Source: Selaginella moellendorffii (lineage: Eukaryota; Streptophyta; Lycopodiopsida; Selaginellales; Selaginellaceae). Taken from it: 64,000 nt of DNA. The translations under genes and the position numbers were made by a program. The notes under the pieces were generated by a model, which did not search any database, was not told the DNA's origin, and saw only the letters and a program-made list of their open reading frames with translations. Positions 1 to 10,445 of the stretch are shown in pieces; the first letter of the stretch is position 1; each line of letters starts with the position of its first letter. The stretch is from assembly GCF_000143415.4 (NCBI RefSeq), contig NW_003314412.1, forward strand, positions 6,368 through 70,367. The letters are read 5' to 3'.

Positions 1-735
1 TGCAGGGGGTTCCAAAAGTATAGTAAGGATAGTGAGGTCCAGGAACCAGTCTTGAAGGAACTCTCCAGTGGTGCTTCCAAACTGACTTGAGGTTGAGACT
101 AGGGTTGAGGGGCCTTGGGTGGGAGTGAGCATGGGCTTGAGTGGTGCTAGAGGGGCCACCCAGGGAAGTGCTCAAGAGCAGCTCCCACTCCCGAAAAGGA
201 AACAGACTGCAGTGCTCCCGGCTCATGTGGAGTGGTGCCCCACTTGAGTACCTTGTGGCTCATTGGTCCTCGCCCTTCCTAGGGGCTTGGGCCTTCCCTT
301 CGGGATGGAAGTGGGGGGATAGAGGTACCCATACCGGGCCGTTAGGCCACGGTGTTTCGCCCCGACGTCCCGAAGCAAGTGCTGCACCCAAGACTTGGGA
401 TTTAGAGGGTCCCATGATCAAGTCTTGTGGTACCAAGGGGTGTAGGGAATCTGGAGGCTTGGTGTGCTTGGCTGCTTGTGCCTACGGGGAGTGTAGCCGA
501 ACCTTAAGTCCAGTCTAACCCGGGGAGGGGGATTGGGAGAGATTTGGGAATCCGTAGATGGATGGCTAACACTCCGTTGCTCGTGCAATGAGTAGCTGAA
601 ACCAAGTAGGACCAAGTAGGAGCTAGTACCATAGGCAGGAACCTTGGCGAGGGAACTTAGCACAAGCCAAGGCAGAGTTGATCGGATAGACGAGGTAAGC
701 TGGCAAATTGGAAAGGAAAAATTTGTGTCTTACAG
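1..735 (+). repeat. LTR-type repeat, family A, cut by window start
   Basis: Positions 1-300 match, in reverse complement, 29,232-29,530 and 35,645-35,978. Positions 318-735 match 31,010-31,433 in direct orientation, ending in CTTACA in both. The piece contains the block GTTCCAAAAGTATAGTA near its start and GTTAGGCCACGGTGTTTCG near 340, which also occur in the other LTR families of this window. Short open frames inside are not convincing genes. It is probably an LTR or part of one; the true 5' end lies outside the window. Confidence 0.7.
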
Positions 736-754
736 TACTCAAGAAACGAGCATG

Positions 755-1103
755 AAGTGAGCAATAAAAGAGTCTGAGATGGAGTCTGAGATGGACCGAG
801 ATGGTGTCTGAAATGGAGTCCGAGATGGACCCAAGATGGAGTCCAAGATGGAGTCTGAGATGGACCGAGATGGAGTCCGAGATGGACCCGAGATGGAGTC
901 TGAGAAGGACCTGAGATGGAGTCCGAAGTCGAGAACGAGACCGAGACCGAGACCGGGACCGAAACCAAGACCGGGACTGAGACCAAGACCAAGACCGAGA
1001 CCAAGACCGAGGCCAAGGCCGAGACCGAGCCCAAGCCCGAATCCGAGTCCGAGTCCGAGTCTGAGTCCGAGTCCGAGTCCGAGTTCGAGTTCGAGTCTGA
1101 GAG
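755..1103. repeat. GA-rich minisatellite (GAGTCYGAGATGGA / CCGAGA units)
   Basis: An array of 12-24-bp units (GAGTCCGAGATGGACC and variants) grades into six-base CCGAGA / GAGTCC units. Every frame stays open because units are multiples of three, giving artificial repeated peptides such as SESESE or LGLGLG. Related arrays are at 2,106-2,275, 6,725-7,044 and 29,580-29,800, always beside the same LTR module, so it is part of a retroelement. Confidence 0.85.
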
Positions 1104-2105
1104 GGTGAAAGCCTAAAGCGTTCATCTCCCAGACCCTGGGGGGTTTGGTGAACTCCAAAAGTATAGTATGGGAAGGACTCCAGTGGAACCAGTTTGGCAA
1201 AAAAAGGCCAGTTTGGCCAAGAAAGGCCAGTTTAGCCCAGGAAAGTTGTGCCCAGGTGTTGGGTGATGGGATAACCATTGGGAGGTCCAAGGCTAGAGTG
1301 AATATAGACTGTCAAGGGGGGTAATTTGGTGAAGTGTTCAAGAACCGGCTCTAGTTCCCCCGGGAGATTGAATGGTCGATGCTCCCAGCCCAAGTGTGGG
1401 TGGCACTACCTACTTGGATACTTGGCATGGCTCAACGGAACCTCACTCTAAGCCCATAGCTAGAGCACCAAAAGGTAGAAGGTGGGGAGAGTACCCATGA
1501 AGCTTGCGTAAGGCCACGGTGTTCCGAAATGTTTTCCCAAAGTCCCAAACTATGGAAAGGAAGAGGAATGGTCCTCTGGTGTAATGACCAATGATACAGT
1601 CATGTGGTGAGGAAGTCTCAGAGGACAATGGGAATTAGTGGTCGGGCATAAGGGCCCAGTCCCATTGGTAATTTTGGCAAACACGGGCATGGGTAGAAAT
1701 GGGACTTGGTGGGGACTGTAAAAGGGATATTGGGGAAAGTTGTTCCCTATGTCTGCGGGCATCTTAAGGATGCTAAGGAGTGGATCTTGGATGGTCACTT
1801 CTAGACGGATGGCCTAGTCCTTGAGAGACAGGACTGTGATGCAGGTGGTGTTGGACCACCAGTGTGACCAAGATGAAGGGGCATAGCCTTAGCGTAACGG
1901 GTTAATATGTCGGTGGTAGCTTGGGGCGTTGGTCTTGGGACTGGGCATGTGGAGCACTTGGACTAAGTGCAAGGGATGAGTGGCATGGATGCCATTCTCG
2001 GGGCTAGCAAATCCCAAGTCCTGAATTAGACTTAAGGAGGTTGTGAATGAGACTCCTCCAAGTGGTCAGAGGTGTAGTTAAGTGACTAAAGTAGAATGGA
2101 AAAAT
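1104..2105 (+). repeat. LTR-type repeat, family B, with the empty target site of the 12-kb transposon
   Basis: Begins GTGAAAGCCTAAAGCG and contains GTTCCGAAATG-type blocks shared with the other LTRs. Positions 1,104-1,690 match 7,045-7,640; 1,755-2,105 match the sequence that is now split between 9,784-9,829 and 21,922-22,240. The unoccupied equivalent of the transposon insertion site is the four bases CTAG at 1,801-1,804. No credible coding sequence. Confidence 0.75.
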
Positions 2106-2275
2106 TAATCGATTACACTTAGATCCATATCAGACTCCATCTTAGACTTCATCTTGGACTCTATTTCGGACTCCATCTCGGGTTTATATTGGACTCCATT
2201 TCGGGTCCATATCAAACTCCATCTCAGGTCCATATCGGACTCCATCTCGGACTCCTTCTCAAAGTCATTCTCGAC
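2106..2275 (-). repeat. GA-rich minisatellite, inverted
   Basis: Units of the type GGACTCCATCTCGG, the reverse complement of the array at 755-1,103. It joins directly to sequence that is an inverted copy of 6,566-6,724. Confidence 0.8.
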
Positions 2276-5200
2276 ACTTCTATATGTCACAACACTTGCC
2301 ATGTGTCAGTCCTTCTTGTGTCCCTTTTTAGAGACTCATTCATTGATTGCTTCATACTCATCCCTTGAACACTTAGTTTGGATTTCCACTCCTAGTCTCA
2401 AGTTTCCCAATTAGAACTTTTGGTCCAAACATCGCTTGTTGAACTTCCACTTCAACTACTACCATGTGGCACCCTTTTTTGCTCCATTTTGAGGCTTAGG
2501 GATTTGTGTCTCACAATTCCACCACCCATAAATGAAGTTCGATGTCCTCATTGAACATTAAACCATTTTATAAAGTAATCCTATCATGGATTACTATTTT
2601 CATCCTTAGCACCAAGCCAAAATTCATCAATGGTTTGATACTTTACCCATCTTATAAGGAGTATAGTTTTTCTAACTTAGAGTCTTATTAGATCACCAAT
2701 GGTAATTCTCTACTTTTGCTCGTTTAGTTCATGCTAAACCTGTTAAAGAGACCTTCTTTATCTTAATATTACTACTTATTCTGGAGTAGATGGGGCCTCT
2801 ACCAACATAACCATGGCACTCTAGATTGATATCTCGAGTCAATTTCCTAGATATGTCTAACACCTTGTATTGCACCAGTTATACAAACCCCACTTCCCCA
2901 TTCTAGAAAGTTCTTTATTAGAGGGCACCATTATTCTCTCTTTTATTTCATGCCATCCTTGGCACTAAGTTCCATTTATCCATAATTCATGTTTATGACT
3001 CTATCATTTGGCTGTTTTACCACTCCATCTCTTTTGAAGTTTTTATCTTCACCAAATTGGAGCATTTGGGAATCCATTCTTGAAAACATATTTTCTTTCC
3101 CATAATCTATTAGCATCCATTATATGGGTATTCTTCACCTAACTTGTCATTTAGATTCATTTTAATGATTTCCATGGTCTATTCTTGGCCATTAATTTTT
3201 TGCTCTTATCCCTTATTGCACCACTCAACATAAGATCACTATCTTCATCCTTGAAGTATCATTTTAGTTCTATAGCAAAAGCTCTACTTTGCCAAGTCTA
3301 GGAAGTGTTCATCCTTAATAAGTCTCAATATTTTTTGTTGTGGGCTCTATTTATGGCCTAACCTTGCGACCCACCCATGAGTCCTTCTTTAGAGATTATT
3401 TTCTTGAACTCATACTATTACATTGTCACAATTCATTTTCCATAAGTGTCCTCTCCACTTGGTCACCTTGATCAAGCCACACCATTACTAATAATTCAAA
3501 TTAACACTTTAAACTAAGAATCTTATTTCTGAACCTCATAAGGACTTTGTTCTTGTTTAGCTATAAGATCACTTAGTGATCTAAAATTGACACCTTAACA
3601 AATTTGCCAATAGGTACTAAGTCTTCTAGATGTTTAAGTTGTTGACTATAACCTTGGGGGCATCCTCCACAGTTGTCAGTGTGCCTAAAGTAGCCCTTCA
3701 AATCAAGGATCTATAGCAATTGAGACTAAGTGTCCCCATCTCATTCACTACGTCCTTGGTGCCACTTGCACCAAATATTTAAGTTAGATATGCTGAGCTT
3801 TCACACTAAGCGATTTAATCGTGCATCATGACTTCGGGATACCCCCTGCTTGGTGGTATGCCCAAGCTAATCTCCTTACTAAAAGTCCATGACAACCAAA
3901 AAGTGAGTGTCTTCATATTCCAAACCATCACTACACTCTAGTGAGTTGGGACTTAAACCTAACCTCCGTATATGCATCTATGGATAACATCACCCAAGAT
4001 GTCTAGCATGACTCCCCACACCAATACACGAACTTATATCTAAAATGTGCTATGGATCACAACTTAGGAATTTAGTTCCTCTGAACCTCAAAGTCTTCTC
4101 ACTTGATAAGTTTGTGATCATGCATAGAATTTTCTATGCTTGGCCTTATAGGCCCTTTTTGAAGTCAACACCTTCAACTAGGGTCTTTGTCCCCTTGACT
4201 AGCATAATATGGTTTTATGCATAAGTGTGAAAGTCTTTAACCATTGACTTTCATTCAAAACCATCTTTTTTAAAATTCAGGAACTAGTTCCCTAATCTGG
4301 ATAGCTTCACTTCATGGCAAGCTTCAAGACTATGCTTTTATTGTGCCACTCTGATTTCATGCAATCTTATGAACCATTTATACTTATCTTTCTATATATC
4401 AACCTATCTAGAATTGTCTTTGGGAATATTGAAGGGACTTTATCCTTTAGCTTGCTAATGCCTCTCATTTCACAAGTTTTTTAATTACCATATGGTCTAA
4501 CATAAATAATTCAATACTTTAGACTTTCTATGGAATCATGATTGCCACTAACAACACATTTGAGCACCCATTTGATTTTCTACTCTTAATTTGCATAATG
4601 ACTCTTGGTTAGGCCCTTCAATTACTATAGTTCAGTTCTATCCCTTTACTATTTGTTTTTGTCTTTACAGGTTTCCTTTGGTTATTTTTCTCTAGATTAA
4701 GAGGATAGATTTGCATTTTCTACCATGCCTTACAATTCTTAGGGATGAATCTATTCAATAGTCTAGGGAGTGATTCTTCAATTTGGATATGCTCACCTTA
4801 TAATTTCACATACTAGGATTAACATTGCTACTTATAGGTATTTATATGCATGTCAGTAACCTTGCCAAAATCCCTTTTTATTTTATCCAATACAGGTAGA
4901 TGGACTTCTCCCATCTCTACAATCTTGGATGTTAGATAGTAAATCTTATCCATTATTTATTAAAGACTTAGTCCTTTGGGTCTTATCTAATGCCCTCATG
5001 ATTTTCTAGTGTTTTACATTGTTTAAGTGTCCTAATGTTATCCTTCTTTGACAATAAACATTTCCCTTTATAACATTGATTTATTATATTGTAACACAAG
5101 CAATTTATCCCCTGAGGGATATATTTAACCTCCTTATCCTAATAAGAAGTCATGGGAAGTTAACTTCTACCAATCCAATCAATTACATTGCACCTTTTGC

Positions 5201-5760
5201 TTAATTGCTTTATAGTTGTCACCACACTCTAACAACATGTTTTCCAACTTAAGTTATGCCATTCCCATTTTCATTAGGATTCCTTTGGCAAAGGGTTCTT
5301 ATAAACCCACTAACTTGACCTCAAGGCATCACACTTTGGCACATTTTGTGTTTTCACACCATCGGCTTTACAAACCTACCCTTCCCACTTATGTCTAAAT
5401 CTTTGCCAAAATAATGGTAATCATTTTTTATGCCAACTATCAGTTAGCACTTGAATATAGTGTTTACGCATAATTCTTCACCAAAGTTTCTTTCTTCCAT
5501 AAACACCTTTCCATAACTTTAGTATAGCACGTTTTGCCATCAATGAGATACCTATTGTTCTCATATTTGGATCTTGTGAGAAACATCCCTAAGCTCCAAA
5601 GTGGAGCAGAAAGAATGCCATATAGTAGTGGTCAAACTAGAAGTCCATTTCTCTCCTATAGCTTGGTTTTCACTCTTTTTCTCGATTCGACCTCTAGTTG
5701 GAATTTAAGGAGTGGTGAGAAGCACTCCTAGCAGCAGCACTTCATTTAGATATGGAATCC
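2276..5760. repeat. Non-coding interior of a decayed retroelement
   Basis: AT-rich and without a recognisable coding frame. About 2,285-2,430 is an inverted copy of 6,566-6,724. About 3,325-4,025 is directly repeated at 9,085-9,783, and part of it again at 29,930-30,130. About 4,425-5,560 is an inverted copy of 7,860-9,085. The patchwork shows several nested or rearranged copies of one element family. I see no genes here. Confidence 0.6.
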
Positions 5761-6565
5761 AAGAGATCTAGACTACCCTAGCTCACACTTTGGAAGCTAG
5801 GGCTTCTAGGGCTGGTAGTGGTGGGTCATTGTGGTCTTAAGAGGCTTTAATGTATTTCGATGGTGGATGAACAATTGCAAAAACTTTAGAAATGGAGCTC
5901 TTTACTATCTTGCTTGCCTTAATGTGCAATAGAGATGGTAACAGTTAAGGATTAGTGGAGTTGAATGTCACTTTAGGGGTGACTTGGAGCAACTGGGACT
6001 TGAAAAAGTTCCCAGCTTTAGGGATTCTCTTTGGAAGATGATACACAGTGTCTCACTTGGAGGATGATCGAGAAGGGAGGATTTTTGAATCTAGTAGCAG
6101 GGATTGCTGCCACAATTGGGGCTAATGGCAAATAGAGTTAACTCAATATTACACACGTAGGGGATCCATACATCTATTTTGGAGCTTTGCTCCCTGAGAA
6201 GGAGGTTCATGCCCTTTCTTTAGTCCCTATTGCATGGCTAGAACTCTAGTGAAGATGAGCTAATGCACTTGTCTTAAGGTAGCACACTCTAGCCTTGAGT
6301 TGGAGGACGTTCACACCTCATTGGAAGCATGTTGGTGGTGGAGTGCTTTGTGGCAAGTCTCGAATATCATAGAGCGTAACAAGTGGCTTCTAATTTTGTA
6401 GTGGAGTCATTTGGGAGGCAGACGGCCCAAGTGTAGCACCGAGTGTTTATAATCATAGTTTTGCTAGTTTCTCAAAGAGTGCACTCTCAATGTTGTTTTG
6501 ATCCCTTTGGGACTAGAGTAATATATATATGTGTTATCGAAGAAGAAGTCCAACAAGCGTAACAT
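5761..6565. other. Unassigned sequence
   Basis: About 0.8 kb of unique-looking sequence with no recognisable gene, repeat partner in this window, or RNA gene. Confidence 0.5.
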
Positions 6566-6724
6566 GTTTAGACTAAAAGCTCTGACTTGGAAAGTTGAGA
6601 TTGAGAGTGGAACTCCAAATAAAGTGCTCAAGAGAAGAGTATGAAGCAATCAGTGAATAAGTGTCTAAAAAGGGGATACAAGAAGGACTGACACATGGCA
6701 AGTGTTGTGACACATGGAAGTGTC
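6566..6724 (-). repeat. Inverted copy of 2,285-2,430
   Basis: Contains GAAGCAATCAGTGAATAAG and GACACATGGCAAGTGTTGTG, whose reverse complements occur in the same order near 2,285-2,400. It borders a GA minisatellite on the same side as the other copy. Confidence 0.75.
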
Positions 6725-7044
6725 AAGAATGAGTCCAAGATGGAGTCTAATATAAACCCAAGATGGAGTTCAAGATGGAGTCCAATATAGACCTGAGATG
6801 GACCTGAGATGGACTCGAGATAGAGTCCAATATAGAGTTCGATATGGATCTAAGATGGAGTCCGAGATAGACCTAAGATGGAGTTTGAGATAGAGTCTAA
6901 GATGGACCCAAGATGGAGTCCAAAATGGACCTAAGATGGAGTCTGAGGTTGAGGCCGAGAAAGAGACCGAGATCGAGACTGAGACTGAGACCGAGTCCAA
7001 GTTTGAGTCCGAGTTCGAGTCCGAGTTCAAGTTCAAGTCCGATG
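6725..7044. repeat. GA-rich minisatellite
   Basis: Units GAGTCCAAGATGGA / GACCTAAGATGGA passing into GACCGAGA / GAGTCC units, as at 755-1,103. It is followed by the same module, GTGAAAGCCCAAAGCG. Open frames through it are low-complexity artefacts. Confidence 0.85.
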
Positions 7045-7690
7045 GTGAAAGCCCAAAGCGATTGTCTCCCAAACCCTAGGGGGTTTGGTGATCTCCAAAA
7101 GTATAGTAGAGGGAGGACTATAGTAGAGCTAGTTTGGAAGAAATGCCAGTGTGACTAAAGAAGGCTATACCCACGTAATGGATGATAATATAACCACTAA
7201 GGAGTCCAAGGCAAGAGTAAACATGGATAGACAAATGGGGAACTTTATGAAGTATTCAAGACTTGACTTTAGTTCCCTCAGGAGATTGAATAGTCGATAC
7301 TCCTAATCCAAGTGTGGGTGGCACTACCTACTTGGATACCTAGTGTGGCTTATTGAAACCTTACTCTAACCACATGGCTAGAGCACTTAAATGCGGAAGG
7401 TGTGAAGAGTACCTATGAGGCTTACGTAGGGTCACGGTGTTTTGAAATGTTGTCCCAAAGTCCCAAACTATGGAAAGGAAAAGGAGTAGTCCTTCTATAT
7501 AGTGGCCAAAGATGTGGTCAGGTGGCAAAGAAGTCCCAAAAGTCAATGGGACATAGTGGTTGGGCATTTAGCCCCTAACCCAATAGCAATATTGGCAAAT
7601 AAGGTTGGAGACAGAGAATGGCTTGGTGAAAGGGATGGTGGGGAAGGTTGTTGGACATAAATAGGATATAGTAGGACATAAATACAAGAA
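7045..7690 (+). repeat. LTR-type repeat, family B, second copy
   Basis: Direct copy of 1,104-1,690, including GGGGGTTTGGTGA, the CCAAAAGTATAGTA block, a two-line block around GGCACTACCTACTTGGATACC, and GGTCACGGTGTTTTGAAATG. No gene seen. Confidence 0.75.
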
Positions 7691-9084
7691 GTGGTATTTT
7701 AGTGAGTTAACACCTCAAAAGTAGCCATGAGGCTAGGACATTATGGGTCATTGGATTAACAAAGTTCAAAAAGCTGGATGACTCAAATGGAGTCAAGGAA
7801 TGATCATAAAGGATTGGTAAAAGCATTTGGACTGAGGTGTGTTGTATTCTACGAAGGATGGGAAGGATTATGAGATCTAAGAATGAGAATTATGGGTATC
7901 TCATTGATAGTAGAATGTGCCATACTAAAGTTATTGGAAAGGTGTTCACGAAAAAAAAGCAACTTTGATGAGGAATTGTGTGTAAACACTGTGTTTAAGT
8001 GCTAACTAATAGTTGGCATAAGAAATGACTACTATTATTTTAGCAAAGACTTAGATATGAGTGGGAAGTGTCGTAAGGGTAAATTTGTAGAGCTGATGTG
8101 TGGAGACACCAAGTGTGCTAAGGTGTACGCTTTAAAGTCATGTTAGTGGGTTCATAAGAACCCTTTGCCAAAGGAATTCCAATGGAAATGAGAATGGTAT
8201 AACCTAAGTTGGAAGGCATGCAATTAGAGTGTGGTAACTCAAATAATGATGGAGGTATGGAAGCACTAACAATAAGTTGTAAGATTTGACAACTATAAGG
8301 CAATTAAGCAAAATGTGCAACTTAATTGATTGAATTGGTAGAAATTAACTTCCTAAGACTTCTTATTGAGATAAAAAGGTTAGATATATCCTTCGAAGGG
8401 ATAAATTATTTATGTTGTGATATATTAAATTAATGTCGTAAAGGGAAATGCTCATTGTTAAAGAAAGCCATCATTGGGACACATAAACACTTTAAAACAC
8501 TATGAAGTAATGTTTGGTATCATGAGGGTATTAGATAAACCCTAAGGGACTAAGCCTTTAGTGAGTAATGGATAGAAAGTGCTATTTAACATCTAAGGTT
8601 GCGGAGACAAGAGAAAGTCATCTATCCGAATTGGATAAAGCCAAAAAGGATTTTGGCAAGGCTAGTGATGGGCATATAAATGTTCATAAATAGCAACATT
8701 AATCTCAATGTGTGGGATCACAAAGTGAGCATATCTGGATTAAGGAATCACTCCTTATGTTGATCCCTAAAAATACTTGCTAAGATATAGTAAGTGCAAA
8801 TCTATCCTTCTAACCTAAAAGAAAATAACCGAAGAAAACATACAGCCAAAAGCAAGTAAAAAAAGAATAAAACCAAACTATAGTAATTGAAGGGCATAAC
8901 TAAGAGTGGTTATGCAAGTTGAGAGTGGAGAATTAAGTGGGTGCTCAAAAGTGTTGCTAATGGCAATCGTGATGCCATTGAGAGTCTAAAACATGAAATT
9001 ATCTATATTAAACCATCTGGCAATTAGAATGCTTGCGAAAAAAAAGGCTTTAACAAGATAAGGGATATAATCCCTTCAATGTTT
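7691..9084 (-). repeat. Inverted copy of the 4.4-5.6 kb retroelement interior
   Basis: Runs antiparallel to 4,425-5,580 with many matching blocks, for example TTATTGAGATAAAAAGGTTAG at 8,364 against the complement near 5,130, and GCACCCATTTGATTTTC (4,565) against its complement near 8,935. No coding frame. Confidence 0.7.
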
Positions 9085-9783
9085 CTTCCCAATATTTTCT
9101 GCTATGGGCTTTATCTATGGCCCAACCTTGCTACCCACTTAAAGATTATTTTAAAGATTATTTTCTTAAACTCACAATACCATTGCATTCTTATAGTTCA
9201 TTTCCCTTAGGTGTCCATTCCACTTGGTCATTTTGACTAAGCCACACCATTATCAATAGTTCAAATCAACACTTTGTAAGATCACTTAGTGATTTAACTT
9301 TGATACCATAACATGTTTGCCAATAAGTATTAGATCTTCTAGACTTTTAAGTTGTTGACCATGACCCGAGGGGCATCCCCCATACTTGGCAGTGTGCCCA
9401 AGCCAACCCTTTCAGCCAAGGGTCCATAGCAATTAAGATTAGGTGTCCCCATCTCATTCACCTTGTTTTTAGTGCCACTTGCACCAAAGTGTTCAAATTA
9501 TATATATTGAGCTTTCATATTAAGTAATCTAACCATGCATCATGACTCCAAGACATCCCCCACTTGGTGGTATGGCTAAATTAGTCTCTTTACTGAGAGT
9601 CTATAACCACCAAAAAAAGTATTGCCATATTCCAAACCATCACCACACCTTAGTGAGTTGGGACTCGAACCCAAATACTAAAGGGTTGGGACTTAAATCC
9701 AACCTTTGTATATACATCTACAAACAGCATCATCTATGATGCTTAGCGTGACTCCTCACACTAGGTTGTTCCTCGTGCTGAGG
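9085..9783 (+). repeat. Direct copy of 3,325-4,025
   Basis: Shares GGGCTTTATCTATGGCCCAACC, CACTTAGTGAT, CATCCCCCACTTGGTGGTATGG-like and CACCTTAGTGAGTTGGGACT blocks with 3,340-4,020 in the same order. It joins abruptly to family-B LTR sequence at about 9,784. No gene. Confidence 0.7.
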
Positions 9784-9829
9784 GCATTTTAAGGATGTTA
9801 AGGAGTGGATCTTGGATGGTTATTCATGG
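9784..9829 (+). repeat. Left part of the LTR repeat interrupted by the transposon
   Basis: GGGCATTTTAAGGATG through GGATCTTGGATGG corresponds to 1,758-1,804. The homology stops exactly at the left end of the transposon and resumes after its right end, at 21,922. Confidence 0.85.
9826..9829. other. Target-site duplication, left copy (ATGG)
   Basis: ATGG directly precedes the left terminal inverted repeat and also directly follows the right one. Removing the element and one ATGG restores the same length as the uninterrupted copy at 1,790-1,815, which supports a 4-bp duplication. Confidence 0.75.
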
Positions 9830-9853
9830 AAGCTCTATTTCGTTAAAGTGGGA
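9830..9853 (+). repeat. Left terminal inverted repeat
   Basis: Starts AAGCTCTATTTCGTTAAAG and continues to GGGA. It is inverted at 21,898-21,921 with a single difference (C versus T at position 12). Further inward both ends carry a second, looser AATGGGA / AGTGGGA element. Confidence 0.9.
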
Positions 9854-10445
9854 TTTATTCAGTAAAATGGGACTAGGTACAAATTTTCAAGTATTTGAAA
9901 ATGACGTGAAATTATATGTTTTTTGTCTAGGGGCTAGACATATCTGGGGCATGGTGACTAGCGCGGTGACTTTGTGTCCAGACTAAGTCCATCTGGTTGT
10001 ATAATAAATCTCATTGTCAAGGTGAACAAGCCGAATCTGAAGCTAAAGAAGAGCGATGGCATGCGCGCACACACTATTTGTTTGTTCATTGAGCGTGTGG
10101 TGAGCTTTCCAAGATGAACGTCATTCCTATTAGCCAGACATATAACTTAATGGTGAGAACATTTAGATATTATTCAATGTTATCTTTTTCTAACGAATCT
10201 AATTGTGAAGGTGTAGCAAGAGGCATTGCTAGTCTGGAGAAGTCATTTAACTCATTTGACCCTTAGTGTATTTTCATGAAACTAAATAACATTCATATTA
10301 TTAAGGAATTTCTCTAGTACCTTTTTTTTACGACATAGAGGCTTGCATTTCTTTCAAAGGTGATTTAGTAAAAGGACTGAGGGCACATGCCATTCTATTT
10401 CTCAGACCAGTATTAAGATATACTAGTGCAAAGGGCCACATGCCA
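9854..10445. other. Left subterminal region with an inverted duplication
   Basis: Non-coding. About 10,005-10,075 (AATAAATCTC, then GGTGAACAAGCCGAATCTGA, then ATGGCATGCGC) is an inverted copy of the last intron end, last exon and first palindrome of the minus-strand gene (10,425-10,495). Partial palindrome copies lie at 10,056-10,077, 10,372-10,393 and 10,425-10,446. Such subterminal repeats are often transposase-binding sites in DNA transposons, but this is inference. Confidence 0.6.

Noticed and set aside
739-1290. Long open frames of Leu-Gly, Arg-Pro or Glu-Ser/Thr repeats
   Set aside because: They are translations of the GA minisatellite in every frame; units are multiples of three, so openness is no evidence for coding.
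1983-1998. GGCATGGATGCC as an outside copy of the transposon palindrome
   Set aside because: It lacks the GGCC-centred core and the ATGGCRTG spacing; it is a chance dyad in the LTR.
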